A stretch of DNA of 64,000 nt. It comes from Planctomycetota bacterium. Lineage in GTDB: Bacteria > Planctomycetota > Phycisphaerae > Phycisphaerales > UBA1924. The stretch is from assembly GCA_013285505.1 (NCBI GenBank), contig CP053450.1:1720796-1784795 (forward strand), read 5' to 3'. The notes beneath the pieces were generated by a model. That model was not told where the DNA came from, ran no database searches, and saw nothing but the letters and a program-made list of their open reading frames with translations. Of this stretch, positions 29,723 to 40,908 are shown piece by piece; positions within the stretch are counted from its first letter, which is position 1, and each line of letters opens with the position of its first letter. Both the position numbers and the translations under genes were made by a program.

Positions 29723-32686
29723 ATGAAAACCCTCTACCTCATCGACGGCTTCGCCCAGTTCTTCCGGGCCTACCACGCGATCCGCACGCCGATGACCAGC
29801 CCGGTGACCAAGGAGCCGACGAACATGACGTTCGGCTTTGTGGGCATGATGCTCAAGCTGCTGCGGGGTGAGGGGCAGATGGGCGGGCCGCCGGACTACG
29901 TGGCGGTGGTGATCGACGTGTCGGGCGATCGCGGCACGTTCCGGTCGCAGCTCTACCCGGAGTACAAGGCCACGCGTGACGCCCCGCCGGAGGACTTGAT
30001 GCCGCAGGTGGAGCGTGCGCTGGCGATGCTGCGGGCGGCGGGGGGTGCCGGTGCTGGGGGCGGAGGGGTTTGAGGCCGACGACGTGATCGCGACGATCGC
30101 GAGCACGTTCAGCGAGCGGCACCCGGACGTGCGGGTGCGGATCGTGAGCAAGGACAAGGACCTCAAGCAGTTGCTCGGCGAGGGTGCGCCGCCGACGGAG
30201 ATGTACGACGTCCACACCGACGAGGTGATCACGGCCGAGACGCTGCGTGAGGAGTTCGGCATCACGCCGGCGCAGGTGATCGACATGCTGGGCGCTGATG
30301 GGCGACACGGTGGACAACGTGCCGGGGGTGCCGGGCGTGGGGCCCAAGACCGCGGCCCAGCTGGTGGCCGAGTTCGGCTCGGTCGAGGCGGTGGTGGCCG
30401 AGGTGCGCGAGGAGAAGGCCAAGAAGGACTGGAAGATCAAGGGCAAGCGGCGGGAGAACATCCTCGCGGCCGCGGAGGCGGGGGTGCTGGAGCTGTCGCG
30501 CTCGCTCGTGGCCCTGCGGCACGACGTTCCCGTGGAGATGAAGCTGGACGAGGCGTCAGTCGGGGAGTTTCGGCTCGGAGTGTGGCAGCCGCTGCTGGAG
30601 GAGCTGGGGTTCAACCGCTACCAGCACGAGCTGAAGCTGCTGATGGGCGGGGCGGCCGAGGACGGTGGCGGGGTGGCTCCGGCCGGTGCGCCCCGTGCGG
30701 CGCGCAAGGTGCAGGAGGAACCGGGCGGGCTCTTTGCAGGGCTGGACGATGAAGACAGCGGCGCGACGGTGAGCGAGGCGGAGGGCGACTACCGGTGTGT
30801 GCGCACCGCGGCGGAACTGGCCGAACTGGTCAAAGCCGCTCGAAGCGGCCGAGGCGATCGCGGTGGACACCGAGACCACGGCGATCCGGCCGATGCGGGC
30901 GGATCTGGTCGGGCTCTCGTTCGCGGTCGAGCCGGGGAGCGGGTGGTACGTGCCGGTGCGGTCGCCGGAGCCGGAGACGCATCTGGACGAGGCGACGGTC
31001 CTCGGGGCGCTTCGGCCGGTGCTCGAGGACGCGACCAAGCCGAAGCTGGGGCACAACCTCAAGTACGACATCCTCGTGCTCCGCCGGGCGGGAGTGGAGC
31101 TGCGGGGGCACGTCTCGACGGTGGGCGCGGGCGACTGGCCCGGCGGCGACTCGATGATCGCCAGCTGTCTGGTGGACGCGTCGCGCTCCAGCCACTCGAT
31201 GGATGCGCTGGCGATGGCGCTGCTCGAGCGGCGGAATATCCCGATCTCGGAGCTGATCGGCTCGGGCAAGAAGCAGAAGACGTTCGACACGGTGCCGCTC
31301 GATCGGGCGACGCCCTACGCGGCCGAGGACGCGGACGTGACGCTGCAGCTGTGCCAACGGCTGCTGCCCGAGCTTCAGGAGATGGAGCTCGGGGCGTTGT
31401 TTGGCGGTTTGGAGATGCCGCTGGTGGACGTGCTGGCCGAGCTGGAGTGGAACGGCATCCGCGTTGACCCCGACGAGCTGGACCGGCAGCGGGGGCGCAT
31501 CGAGGGCCGGGTCAAGGACCTCCGCAACGAGATCGCCGACGAGGCGATGGGGGCCGTCGGGCGGGAGTTCGACGCGGACTCCCCGAAGCAGCTGGCGGGC
31601 GTGCTGTTCAACAAGCCGGACGCGGCCGACCCGGGGCTGGGGCTGCGGGTGATCAAGCGGGGAAAGACCGGCCCCTCGACCGACGCGGAGGTGCTCGAGA
31701 AGCTCTCGCAGGACGCGACGGTCGAGACGCCGATCCCGGACCTGATCCTCGAATACCGCCAGCTCACCAAGCTGGTGAACACCTACCTCGTCAACCTCGT
31801 CGAGGAGATCGACCCGCGCACCAGGCGCATCCACGCGAGCTTCAACCAGACCGTCGCGGCCACCGGGCGGCTCAGCTCGAGCGACCCGAACCTCCAGAAC
31901 ATCCCCATCCGGACCGAGCTCGGGCGGGAGATCCGCAAGGCGTTCGTCGCCGAGCCGGGGCACCTGCTCGTCGCGGCCGACTATTCGCAGATCGAGCTGC
32001 GGCTGCTCGCGCACCTCTCGCGCGATCCGGCGCTGATCGAGGCCTTCCGCGAGGGGCAGGACATCCACGCCGCCGTCGCGGCCCAGATCCACGACGTGCC
32101 GTTGGCGGAGGTCTCTCGAGAGCAACGCAACGGCGCCAAGATGGTCAACTTCGGCATCGTCTACGGCGTGACGGCGTTCGGGCTGGCGCGGCGGCTGGGC
32201 GTCTCCAACAGCGAGGCCGGCGAGATCATCGACGGCTACAAGCGCCGGTTCGCGGGGATCACGACGTTCCTGGAGGAGTGCATCGCGCAGGCCCACGCGC
32301 AGGGGTATGTCGAGACGATGATGAAGCGGCGTCGGCCGATCCCCGACATTGACTCGCGAGACCAGAACCGCCGCGCGCTTGCCGAGCGGATGGCGATCAA
32401 CAGCGTGGTGCAGGGCTCGGCGGCCGATCTGATCAAGATCGCGATGGTGGACCTGCACCGGCGCCTCAGCCCCCGGGCCGCGGCGTGGCGCGAGGGGGCG
32501 GGGCCGGAGATCGAAGGCGTGCGGATGCTGCTGCAGATCCATGACGAGTTGGTCTTTGAGGCGCCTGAGGACCGGGCCGAGGCGGTGCGTGACCTGATCG
32601 TCGCGAGAATGGAGGCCGCGATGGCCCTCGATGTGCCTCTGGTGGCGGACGCGTCGGTGAGCGGGGACTGGTTTGGGGCGAAATAG
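29723..32686 (+). CDS. polA: DNA polymerase I; three frameshifts
   Basis: About 989 residues with a 5'-3' exonuclease domain first (YLIDGFAQFFRAYHAI, then GDTVDNVPGVPGVGPKTAA), then a 3'-5' exonuclease with the acidic motif VDTETT and NLKYDILVL, then the polymerase domain with ADYSQIELRLLAHLS, GAKMVNFGIVYG and LLQIHDELVFEAP. The proofreading Asp and Glu of the DTE motif are present, so editing is likely active. The frame slips near 30040, 30293 and 30838; adding one GC in GCGC at each place rejoins it. ATG 29723 is a normal start. The gene is almost certainly intact in the organism. Confidence 0.95.
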
Positions 32687-32849
32687 GCCGTACAGGCCGG
32701 TGCGTGGCATATTCGACTGACCGGCGGTGCATCCGCCGGTCTGAGTGGCTCGATTCCGATGTAGAGCCGCCGTCGGGGCGGTTCTTGATGCAATCAGGTC
32801 CGGCGGCTCGGTCACGAGCCGGTCGGGATCGCTCGGAGGGAGTCACGCC

Positions 32850-33785
32850 ATGCTGCCAGTCTTGATGTCCGTTGTTGCCGCGTTGTCCGCTGCCCCGGCT
32901 GCAGGTGTTTCGTCGGATGAGGGTGCCGCCCCACTGCCGGACCGGATCGTGGTCGGCTTCCTCGACGAGGGGTCCGGCGAGCGGTGGGTCACCGTGAACG
33001 ACGGTGTGATGGGCGGCCGCTCGACCGGCGGGCCCTCGTTTGCAGACGGGCTCATGACCTTCTCCGGTGTGACGAACACCAACGGTGGCGGCTTCTCGTC
33101 GATCAGGACGCGTCCGGCGGAGTGGGCGTTCGGCGATGCCGACGGGCTACTGTTCCGCGTGCGGGGTGACGGCCGGAAGTACATCGCGGCTGTCACGACC
33201 GACACCCGGATCGGCAGCTGGGACGTGAGCTACTGGGCGGAGTTTCAGACCACCGGCGACGGCGAGTGGCAGACCGTCACGCTGCCGTTTGCGAGCTTCG
33301 TGCCGACGATGTTCGGTGAGGATGTCAGCGGCCGCGTCGCGGCGCTCGACCCGCGCGAGGCGGAGACGCTGGGGTTGTACATCTACGACAAGAAGGACGG
33401 GCCGTTCAAGCTGGATGTCGCGTGGATCGGTTCGTACGCGGAGGTGGCGGCGGAAGACAGCGAATCAGGGTCCCTTGGAGCCGGCTCGGCGGACGCCGCG
33501 AGTCGAGCGTTGGCGGTGATGAAACTGGCCATCGAGCGTGGCGCGGCCCGGTTCAACGCCGGCGAGCAGGGGGCCTGCGCCGATATCTATGAGGTGGCGA
33601 TGCGGTCGCTGACGCTGATGCCGGGCGGGCTTGATGCGGGCGTGGTTGAGGCGCTGGAGCGGGGACTGGCCGCGGGCGGTCGCGAGCATGCTCAGACGTC
33701 GCGGGCCTGGGCCTACCGGCGGGCGATGGACGAGGCGTTCGTGCTGCTGACCGAGCGGGAGGCACCGATGGCCGGTGCTGACTGA
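32850..33785 (+). CDS. CIA30-like (NADH:ubiquinone oxidoreductase intermediate-associated 30) exported protein
   Basis: 311 residues with a predicted signal peptide (MLPVLMSVVAALSAAPAAG) and a CIA30 domain: WVTVNDGVMGGRSTG near residue 48, FSGVTNTNGGGFSSIRTRP, and YWAEFQTTGDGEWQTVTLPF. The domain is a jelly-roll also found in carbohydrate-related proteins; here it is probably periplasmic. A helical C-terminal region of about 90 residues is unusual for the family. GGAGGGAG lies about 10 nt before ATG 32850. It follows polA on the same strand with a 163-bp gap. Confidence 0.7.
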   Translation: MLPVLMSVVAALSAAPAAGVSSDEGAAPLPDRIVVGFLDEGSGERWVTVNDGVMGGRSTGGPSFADGLMTFSGVTNTNGGGFSSIRTRPAEWAFGDADGLLFRVRGDGRKYIAAVTTDTRIGSWDVSYWAEFQTTGDGEWQTVTLPFASFVPTMFGEDVSGRVAALDPREAETLGLYIYDKKDGPFKLDVAWIGSYAEVAAEDSESGSLGAGSADAASRALAVMKLAIERGAARFNAGEQGACADIYEVAMRSLTLMPGGLDAGVVEALERGLAAGGREHAQTSRAWAYRRAMDEAFVLLTEREAPMAGAD

Positions 33786-33877
33786 TCGTGGCGGGAATCT
33801 CGTGCCTGACGGCAGGAGCACTCGGGAGGTAGCGCTACGCTTGTGCGTTCGGCGGGGACGCACGGGAGGGAACGACG

Positions 33878-34261
33878 ATGAGTGCTCAGCAGAGAGGTTC
33901 GGGCGGGCTGGTGATCGGCTTCGGCGTAGCGATGATCGTGCTGGGAGTGGCGGCGTACTTCCTGACCGGCCGCTCGAGTGTCACGGCGATGATCCCGAGC
34001 TTCTTCGGCGTCGCGCTGGTCGTGTGCGGTGCCGCGGCGGGCAGGTTCGGGCGGGCGGCGATGATCACCGCCGTCGTGCTCGGCGTGCTCGGTGTCGCAG
34101 GGCCGCTCGGCCGGGTCGTGCCGGCGGCGATGAAGGACGGCCTCAACCTCAACGCGGCGACGAGTGTGCAGTCGATGTTCGCCGCTCTCTCGGCGGTGAT
34201 GGTCGCGATGTTGCTGGTGAAGAAGCCCTGGAGGGGCGGGCGGCCTCGGACCGGCGGTTGA
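33878..34261 (+). CDS. Small polytopic membrane protein of unknown function
   Basis: 127 residues with four hydrophobic helices separated by short basic loops, starting at ATG 33878. The second loop is Arg-rich and the tail is Lys/Arg-rich, suggesting both ends in the cytoplasm. There are no motifs I know. It is 92 bp after the CIA30 gene and ends 15 bp before the stop of the convergent serine hydrolase. Confidence 0.6.
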   Translation: MSAQQRGSGGLVIGFGVAMIVLGVAAYFLTGRSSVTAMIPSFFGVALVVCGAAAGRFGRAAMITAVVLGVLGVAGPLGRVVPAAMKDGLNLNAATSVQSMFAALSAVMVAMLLVKKPWRGGRPRTGG

Positions 34262-34275
34262 CTGGGGTTGATCGG

Positions 34276-36328
34276 TCAGTCCATCCGCTCGAAGCGGACG
34301 CCTCTGGTGCGGCCGTTCTCAACGACCAACGCGGTCACGTGGCCCGAGGCATCGGTTTCGAACGTCGCAGCCGCGACGGGGAAGCCGCCGGTGAACTTGT
34401 GCTCGGTATCGGGCTTGAGCTGGACATCATCGAACCGGCGGTGCTGGAGCACGAGCTGATCGTCCTCCATGGCGATCGTGTAGAACGTCTCGAGTTCCTC
34501 GCTGAAGTAGCGGCCGGTGTACGCGGCGAGGGTGTCGATGTTGGGCTTCCACCCCTCGTCCTCGAGACGCTTCGCGGGGTGGTCGCCGTTCTGGTGGAGC
34601 ATGATCGACTCGGCCTTGCCGCTCTCACCGAGATTGAAGGTGATGGTCGCGGGGACGACGATGAATTTGAACCCGTTGGGCGAGATGGGGACGATCTCGA
34701 ATGCCGGCTGGCCCGTAGCCTGGGCCATGTACTTCTCGTCCTCGCGCCAGAATCTGATCACGAAGCCCGGAACCTCTTCCAGCTCGTAGCGGCCGGTGAA
34801 CGCGTCGAACGAGGCCGGGTCGAACGACGACGCGTCGAACGCGACGGAATCGCTCTGCTCTTCCTCGGACGCCGAGTCATCGGCAGGGAGCTCCTCCATG
34901 TGGTCTTCGAAGAACGCGGTCGCGACCGCGTCGGAGATGGTGCCGGCGAACGTCGCGTTGTTGCTCTGGGTGATGACGGCGGCGTCGAGCTCGGGGAAGT
35001 ACAGGACCATCGAGCGGTGCGCCGTGTCGGCTCCGCCGTGGTGGATGCGCTCGAGGCCGCGGAACTCGTCGATGAAGAGCCCGAAGCCGTATCCCGTCGG
35101 TGAGCCGTCATTGAGCACGTAGCGCGTGCTCATCTGCTCGAAGATCTCGGGACCGCCGAGCTCGCCGGTCTTGTAGTTGCGGACCCACTTGGCGAGGTCC
35201 TCGACGGTCGTGTAGATGCCGCCGGCGCCGGTCGAGCCGCCGAGGTCGCGGGCGATCATCCACCCGCCCTGGTCGTTGGGGGCGTAGCCCTCGGCCCGGT
35301 TCTCGATGAGCTGCGCGGGGTTGATGCGGACGAAGGTGTCGTGCATGCCGAGGGGATGGAAGACGTTGGTGGCCATCCAGTCGGCGAACGTCTCGCCGGA
35401 GATGCGCTCGACGGTCGTCGCGAGCAGCCCGAACGCGGTGTTGTTGTAGTTCCACTCGGCTCCGGGGCTGTTCTGGAGGCTCGGTTGGTGCTGGACGATG
35501 GAGATCAGTTCCTCGCGGTCGATGAAGTCGCCGCGATCGAGGCGGCGGCCGGACATCGCGAGGGTGTTGAGGAACTCGCGGTAGCCGCTGGTGTGGGTGA
35601 GCAGGTGGCGGATGGTGACCGTCTCGCCGAGGTCCGGGAGTTCGGGGATGTGCTCGCGGATGTCGTCGTCGAGGCCGAGCTCGCCTTGCTCGGCGAGCAA
35701 CATGATCGCGTAGGCGGTGAACTGCTTGGAGGTGGAGCCGATGTTGGTCCGGGTGTCGATCGCGAACGGGACACCGAAGGTCAGGTCGGCTGCGCCGTAG
35801 GCCTTGGCGAACGTGAGTTCGCCCCCCTCGACCACCGCGACAACACCTCCCGGGGTGTGCGGGTCGTCGTAGGCCACCATCAGCTGATCGACGCGGGCTT
35901 CGGGGGTCGCGGCAAGCGGCTCGGCCCGGCGGATCTCGATCTCGTAGGCACCGGTCTGGTCTTCAAACGCGGCGACCTCGATGCGGTAGGTCCCGGCCGT
36001 CGTGGTCTCGAACTGAAAGACCTCGTTGCCGCGGGCGGGGCCGTCGAAGCGTCCGGCGAGTTCCCCGTTCGGTCTGTAGATGCTGACGACAACGTCACAG
36101 CTGATCTGATCGGCCGCGCCGTACACGAAATAGCCCTCACCGAGGTCGAGCGTGTAGGCGTCGGTGGCACCCTTCGAGAGCTCGCCCGAGACCTCGCGAT
36201 CGACCGAGAGTGCCGCGGCGCCCTGCGCGGCCGCCGAGCCGGGGCTCACACCCAGCAGCCCCGCCAGAGCGATAAGGGACGCGGCGAGTGACTGGCGGAG
36301 GTGGCGGGGGGGCGGCGAGCGGGGGCAT
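34276..36328 (-). CDS. Exported serine hydrolase, beta-lactamase/D-aminopeptidase family (class C fold); start in a frameshifted region
   Basis: The soluble part has the catalytic SxxK as STSKQF (near residue 190 of the visible frame), the YxN as YNNTAFG and the HxG-like HHGG, so it should be an active-site serine hydrolase acting on peptides or peptidoglycan-like amides. Before it lies a jelly-roll-like domain (YFVYGAADQISCDVVVSIY). The C-terminus holds two similar beta domains near DAFTGRYEL and LAAYTGRYF. A signal peptide (LIALAGLLGV) is in frame with the body, but ATG 36328 that should start it is joined only if the run of seven G at 36306-36312 is one base shorter or two longer. This differs from the GC-tract errors. 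Confidence 0.78.
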
Positions 36329-36477
36329 GGGAGGGTCTCCGGGGTGAGCAGCTCGTCGCCGCGTGCGGGCGACAGCGCTGGGAATCTGAATAACGACCGC
36401 CCCCGCGTTGGCAGAGACAGCAGCTTGTTAGAATTCCCGGGCGTCCGGTTTCGGACCCCGCGAGAAACAGCGTAAAG

Positions 36478-37155
36478 CTAGTCGATCCACCGGCCCAGGA
36501 GATTGGCGACCTCCGGCAGAGATCGGCATACCTCGGTCGCGCCGGCCTCGGCCAGGGCCTCGGGGCTGGTCAGATCGGCCAGGGCGATGACGCGCATATC
36601 GGCGGCGACGGCGGCCCTGACGCCGCTGGTCGAGTCCTCGACAACGATCGAGTTGGCGGGTTCGTGGCCCATGCGCTGCGCGGCGTGCAGAAAGAGCGCG
36701 GGGTCCGGCTTCCAACGCTCAATCTCGTAGGCGCTGAAGCGGCGGCCCTCGAACCGGTCGAACCAGCCGTTGGCCCAACGCGGGCGGCCGATGCGGCCGA
36801 GCGTCAGCGCCATCTTCGAGTGGGGCGCGTTGCTCGCGACGGCGTGCGTGATCGCGGCGTCGTCGAGCCAGTCGAGCAACTCGGCCGCGCCCGCAATGGC
36901 GGGGACACCGCGGCTCTCGAACTGCTCGGCCATCCGTTCGCGGTAGCGCGTGATGAACGCGTCGCCGAGGGTCGCCCCGGTCCTCTCTTCGAGGAAGTCG
37001 CGGATCTCGTGCAGGTCGCGTCCCTTGAACTGCTCGACGGACTGCTCCGGTGTCACCGCCCAGCCGAGCTCGGTCGACATCGTCGCGAGCAAGCCGGTGG
37101 TAATGCGCTCGCTGTCGACGAGCACACCGTCGCAGTCGAGAATGACAAGAGGCAT
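36478..37155 (-). CDS. HAD-family hydrolase, beta-phosphoglucomutase-like
   Basis: 225 residues. The nucleophile motif LDCDGVLVDSE is at the start, motif II is ASNAPHSKMAL, and motif III/IV is KPDPALFLHAAQRMG then VVEDSTSGVRAA. The cap domain is a helical bundle, as in the phosphoglycolate/beta-phosphoglucomutase group. It dephosphorylates a small phosphoester; the substrate is unknown. ATG 37155 starts the gene. It follows the LuxR-type regulator on the same strand. Confidence 0.85.
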   Translation of the reverse strand: MPLVILDCDGVLVDSERITTGLLATMSTELGWAVTPEQSVEQFKGRDLHEIRDFLEERTGATLGDAFITRYRERMAEQFESRGVPAIAGAAELLDWLDDAAITHAVASNAPHSKMALTLGRIGRPRWANGWFDRFEGRRFSAYEIERWKPDPALFLHAAQRMGHEPANSIVVEDSTSGVRAAVAADMRVIALADLTSPEALAEAGATEVCRSLPEVANLLGRWID

Positions 37156-37240
37156 AGCGTGGTTCCGTGCGGGTGCAGGCACAGTGTAGAACGCATCGGC
37201 ACGAAGAGAGATCGTCCGCCCGGCCAATGGCCGCGGGCGC

Positions 37241-37897
37241 TCAGACGCGTTTGAGATTCGCGTCCTCCACCTGGAGCCCCGCGGCACGAGCGAACTCGGC
37301 CAGCTGCACCCGGTTGGCGGTCTGGAGTTTCTCCCGGAGCCCGTCGCAGTGCCGCTCGACAGTGCGTGGAGAGCGGTGGAGCGTGTCGGCGATCTCCTTG
37401 GTGCTCAGCCCGTGGCCGATGAGCGCGAGCACTTCCATCTCGCGTCGGGTGAGCGGGTCGAGCGGCCCGAGGTGCGCAAGCTTGCTTTCCACAATCTCGA
37501 ACGCCTCCGGGTGCGCGGGGTCCTGTTCGCCTTCCGTCGTCACGACAAGATAGAGAACCTCCTCGTCACCCGGTTCAGAGAGCAGGCGGAGCGTGCTCTG
37601 GATCTGCTTGCCGTGACGGATATGGCGGATGATCGCCGGCTTGCCGGTGGCCGAGACCTTCCGGAGCACCGTCATCCGCTCCTCGGCCCACTCCTTGCCG
37701 AATAGCTGCTCCAACGACTGATTGACCGCCGCTTCCGGCTTTGCCTGCAGGAACAACTCGGCCGATCGGGGGTTGGCAAAGCGCACGATTCCCTCGCCAT
37801 CGACAATCGCAAACCCGACTCCGGGTTCGCAATGCAACAGCCGGTGAATCTCCGCGGGCACCGATGAGTCTGGGGGATTGTGTGGGGTTTCGGACAT
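37241..37897 (-). CDS. PAS-domain regulator with LuxR-type helix-turn-helix
   Basis: 218 residues. The first 120 residues form a PAS domain (FAIVDGEGIVRFANPRSAELF). The C-terminal 65 residues are a GerE/LuxR HTH: LTRREMEVLALIGHGLSTKEIADTL then RSPRTVERH. No receiver domain or histidine kinase partner is adjacent, so it probably binds its ligand directly. A TATAAT at 37943-37948 on the minus strand may be its -10 box. It lies between the mreBCD operon and the HAD gene, all on one strand. Confidence 0.85.
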   Translation of the reverse strand: MSETPHNPPDSSVPAEIHRLLHCEPGVGFAIVDGEGIVRFANPRSAELFLQAKPEAAVNQSLEQLFGKEWAEERMTVLRKVSATGKPAIIRHIRHGKQIQSTLRLLSEPGDEEVLYLVVTTEGEQDPAHPEAFEIVESKLAHLGPLDPLTRREMEVLALIGHGLSTKEIADTLHRSPRTVERHCDGLREKLQTANRVQLAEFARAAGLQVEDANLKRV

Positions 37898-37942
37898 GCC
37901 ACTATGATATACAAGTAGGAGCCCTTGGGGAAAAACTCCGTC

Positions 37943-37948
37943 ATTATA
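37943..37948 (-). promoter_or_regulatory. Candidate -10 box for the PAS-LuxR gene
   Basis: A perfect TATAAT on the minus strand lies 46 nt upstream of the start codon, between mreD and this gene. I could not find a convincing -35. Confidence 0.4.
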
Positions 37949-37963
37949 GGTTTATGATAGGAA

Positions 37964-38530
37964 TCAGCGTCTCCCGGCGTACCGGCTGGGCACGAACTGG
38001 AACGCAAAGAGCGGGGCGATCATCAGCAGGATGAGCGCGAACGGGAGCGCCAGAAGGCCGGTGTACAGGCTGGCGCCGAGGCGGGCACCCAACTCGCTGG
38101 CCGGCGACCACGCGGTCGGGTCGCCCGTGAAGCTGCGGATCGTGAACACCGCCGTGACGACGACCTGCCAGATGGCGAACCCGACGGCCGCCAGCACCGC
38201 GATGGTCAACGGGTTGCGTCGGAACAGCAGCCCGCGCACGGCGAGCACCAGCTGGCACATGAGGAAGGCACCCAGCGCGTTGGGCCCGAGCACGGTGAAG
38301 CTGCTCGCCGCGTCCATCCGGGGCACGGGGCCGGTCAGATCGATCAAGGCTCCGAGGATCAGGCAGGCCCACTGCGAGCTCCGCGGCGGGGCAGCCGTCG
38401 CGATAAAGACGGCGTAGATCGCCAAGAAACTCGGGGCGATCGAGGAATCTCCCAATTGCAGCGAGGACTTCAGCCCGAGCTCGAGGCCCAGCATGATCCA
38501 GGTGACGAACGCGAAGACGAGCCAGTTCAT
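37964..38530 (-). CDS. mreD: Rod-shape protein MreD-like
   Basis: 188 residues with five or six membrane helices and the layout of MreD: a first helix WLVFAFVTWIMLGLEL, then a segment containing LILGALIDLTGPVPRMDAASS. It completes the MreBCD module by anchoring the elongation machinery. Its ATG overlaps the mreC stop (ATGA). MreD is poorly conserved, so the name rests on position as well as topology. Confidence 0.75.
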   Translation of the reverse strand: MNWLVFAFVTWIMLGLELGLKSSLQLGDSSIAPSFLAIYAVFIATAAPPRSSQWACLILGALIDLTGPVPRMDAASSFTVLGPNALGAFLMCQLVLAVRGLLFRRNPLTIAVLAAVGFAIWQVVVTAVFTIRSFTGDPTAWSPASELGARLGASLYTGLLALPFALILLMIAPLFAFQFVPSRYAGRR

Positions 38531-39426
38531 GGGGTGCCCCCGTTCTGGCGCGAGGCGTCGTCACCGGGCATCTCACTGACGCGGACGATCACCTCGGTCA
38601 CGCGGTCGAGCGCGACGGTGGGCCGGACGATCACGACTGGCCGGAGGGGAGAGTCTGGAGCCGGCTCAACGGCCTCGACCGTGCCGAGCACCAGCATCTG
38701 GGCGCTCGCGGGCCATTCACCGTCGTCGAGGCGGACGACCTGACCCACCGCGATCCGGGTCGCGGCATCGGGGTCCTGCGGGTCGTACGCCGCGTCGCCC
38801 CGGAGGGTGCCGTCGCCGACCGGCTGCAACGAGCAGGTCACGCCGCGGCCGTCCTCGATCATGACCAGGCCCTGGATGTAGCCTTGCGACCTTGCCGTGA
38901 TCGGGCGGATCCAGCTCGTGCGGTTGGCGGAATCAATGACCGCGCCGAAGAGCTGCACGCCCTCCACTGCGACCACGTCATTAATGTGAACGCCCTGTCG
39001 GGCCCCCGCGCGGATGAGCAGCTGGGCGTTCGCGGGGTCGCTCCCCGCGCCGATGACCGGGGCGTAGAGCAGGCGGGTGCTCACCGACGGATTCAGCTCG
39101 ACCATGAGCCGGAGCTGCTCCATCTGCTTGAGCAGGTCGTCGTTGCGCGAGAGTGCCCGCAGGTACAGCGTCTTGTACTCCTCGGCCTGCCGCCGGAGCA
39201 GCGCGATCTCCGCGGGCTCTGCGCTGCCCGACCGGGCCGGAGCCAGCCAGCCCCCGACCGCACGCAACGGCTGGGCGACCGGCGCGCTGACGAGCACGAT
39301 CAGGTCCCCGACCCAGACGTTCGGCCGGAGCCACCGGTACGGGAGGAAGCTGATCACGGCGAGCAGCAGCAACGCCGCGGGGAGCAGCCGGTCTGCGTGG
39401 GTGCGTTGGTGCGCTGGTCGCGCCAT
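38527..39426 (-). CDS. mreC: Rod-shape-determining protein MreC
   Basis: 299 residues: a cytoplasmic basic start, one membrane helix (LLPAALLLLAVISFLPYR), a coiled coil (AEIALLRRQAEEYKTLYLRALSR) and a beta-barrel domain with PVIGAGSDPANAQLLI and AGARQGVHINDVVA, the MreC fold. It organises the elongasome in the periplasm. It follows mreB by 87 bp and precedes mreD with a 4-bp overlap. Confidence 0.88.
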   Translation of the reverse strand: MARPAHQRTHADRLLPAALLLLAVISFLPYRWLRPNVWVGDLIVLVSAPVAQPLRAVGGWLAPARSGSAEPAEIALLRRQAEEYKTLYLRALSRNDDLLKQMEQLRLMVELNPSVSTRLLYAPVIGAGSDPANAQLLIRAGARQGVHINDVVAVEGVQLFGAVIDSANRTSWIRPITARSQGYIQGLVMIEDGRGVTCSLQPVGDGTLRGDAAYDPQDPDAATRIAVGQVVRLDDGEWPASAQMLVLGTVEAVEPAPDSPLRPVVIVRPTVALDRVTEVIVRVSEMPGDDASRQNGGTP

Positions 39427-39513
39427 CGTGGGTGTGGTGATCGGCTTCGGAACGGTCGGTGTGCACGGGTCTCGGCACCCGGCACACGTCGGTCGGGGCG
39501 GGTTTCCGGAGGA

Positions 39514-40563
<1,050 letters not shown>

Positions 40564-40703
40564 GGAGCGGTTCTCGCAGGCGTCGGTGTGGGGCGTCGTG
40601 CCCGGTGATGGCCCCGAGGTCCGGCGTCCCGGGGGCGAATGTGAGTCCTTCCATTCGGTCCCCGATCGGGGGCGAATCCGGCTGCGCTACGGCAGAAGCC
40701 GTG

Positions 40704-40709
40704 ATTATA
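40704..40709 (-). promoter_or_regulatory. Candidate -10 box of mreB
   Basis: A perfect TATAAT on the minus strand lies 141 nt upstream of the mreB start, in the spacer. A clear -35 was not found, so the leader may be long or the box may be a chance match. Confidence 0.35.
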
Positions 40710-40819
40710 GGGTATCGGGATTCCCTATCTTCTGCCACCAACGGATTCTTGCTCTCCCAACGCGGGGTCCGCCGGCCCGGCAGCCGCCGGCGACGGCCGG
40801 CCGGAGCCGGCCCGCGAAG

Positions 40820-40857
40820 CCCAAAAACGCGCCCCGACCGTTATCCGCTCGGGGCGC
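40820..40857 (-). terminator. Rho-independent terminator of the coiled-coil protein gene
   Basis: On the minus strand GCGCCCCGA and TCGGGGCGC (9 bp, perfect) enclose an 11-nt loop and are followed by GTTTTTGGG. It lies 51 bp after the stop of the coiled-coil gene and upstream of mreB. Confidence 0.8.
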
Positions 40858-40908
40858 ATCCACGTTCGGGTTCAGTGGCCGCGGAGGGAAGGGTCAGAGA
40901 GAGAGCGA

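Larger units (their letters stand above)
40564..40908. other. mreB upstream spacer
   Basis: This 345-bp stretch holds no gene. It contains the candidate mreB -10 box at 40704-40709 and the terminator of the preceding coiled-coil gene at 40820-40857. The rest is GC-rich with no other structure noted. Confidence 0.6.

Noticed and set aside
37943..37948. Full sigma-70 promoter with -35
   Set aside because: Only a -10 match is clear, so I list it as a -10 candidate only.
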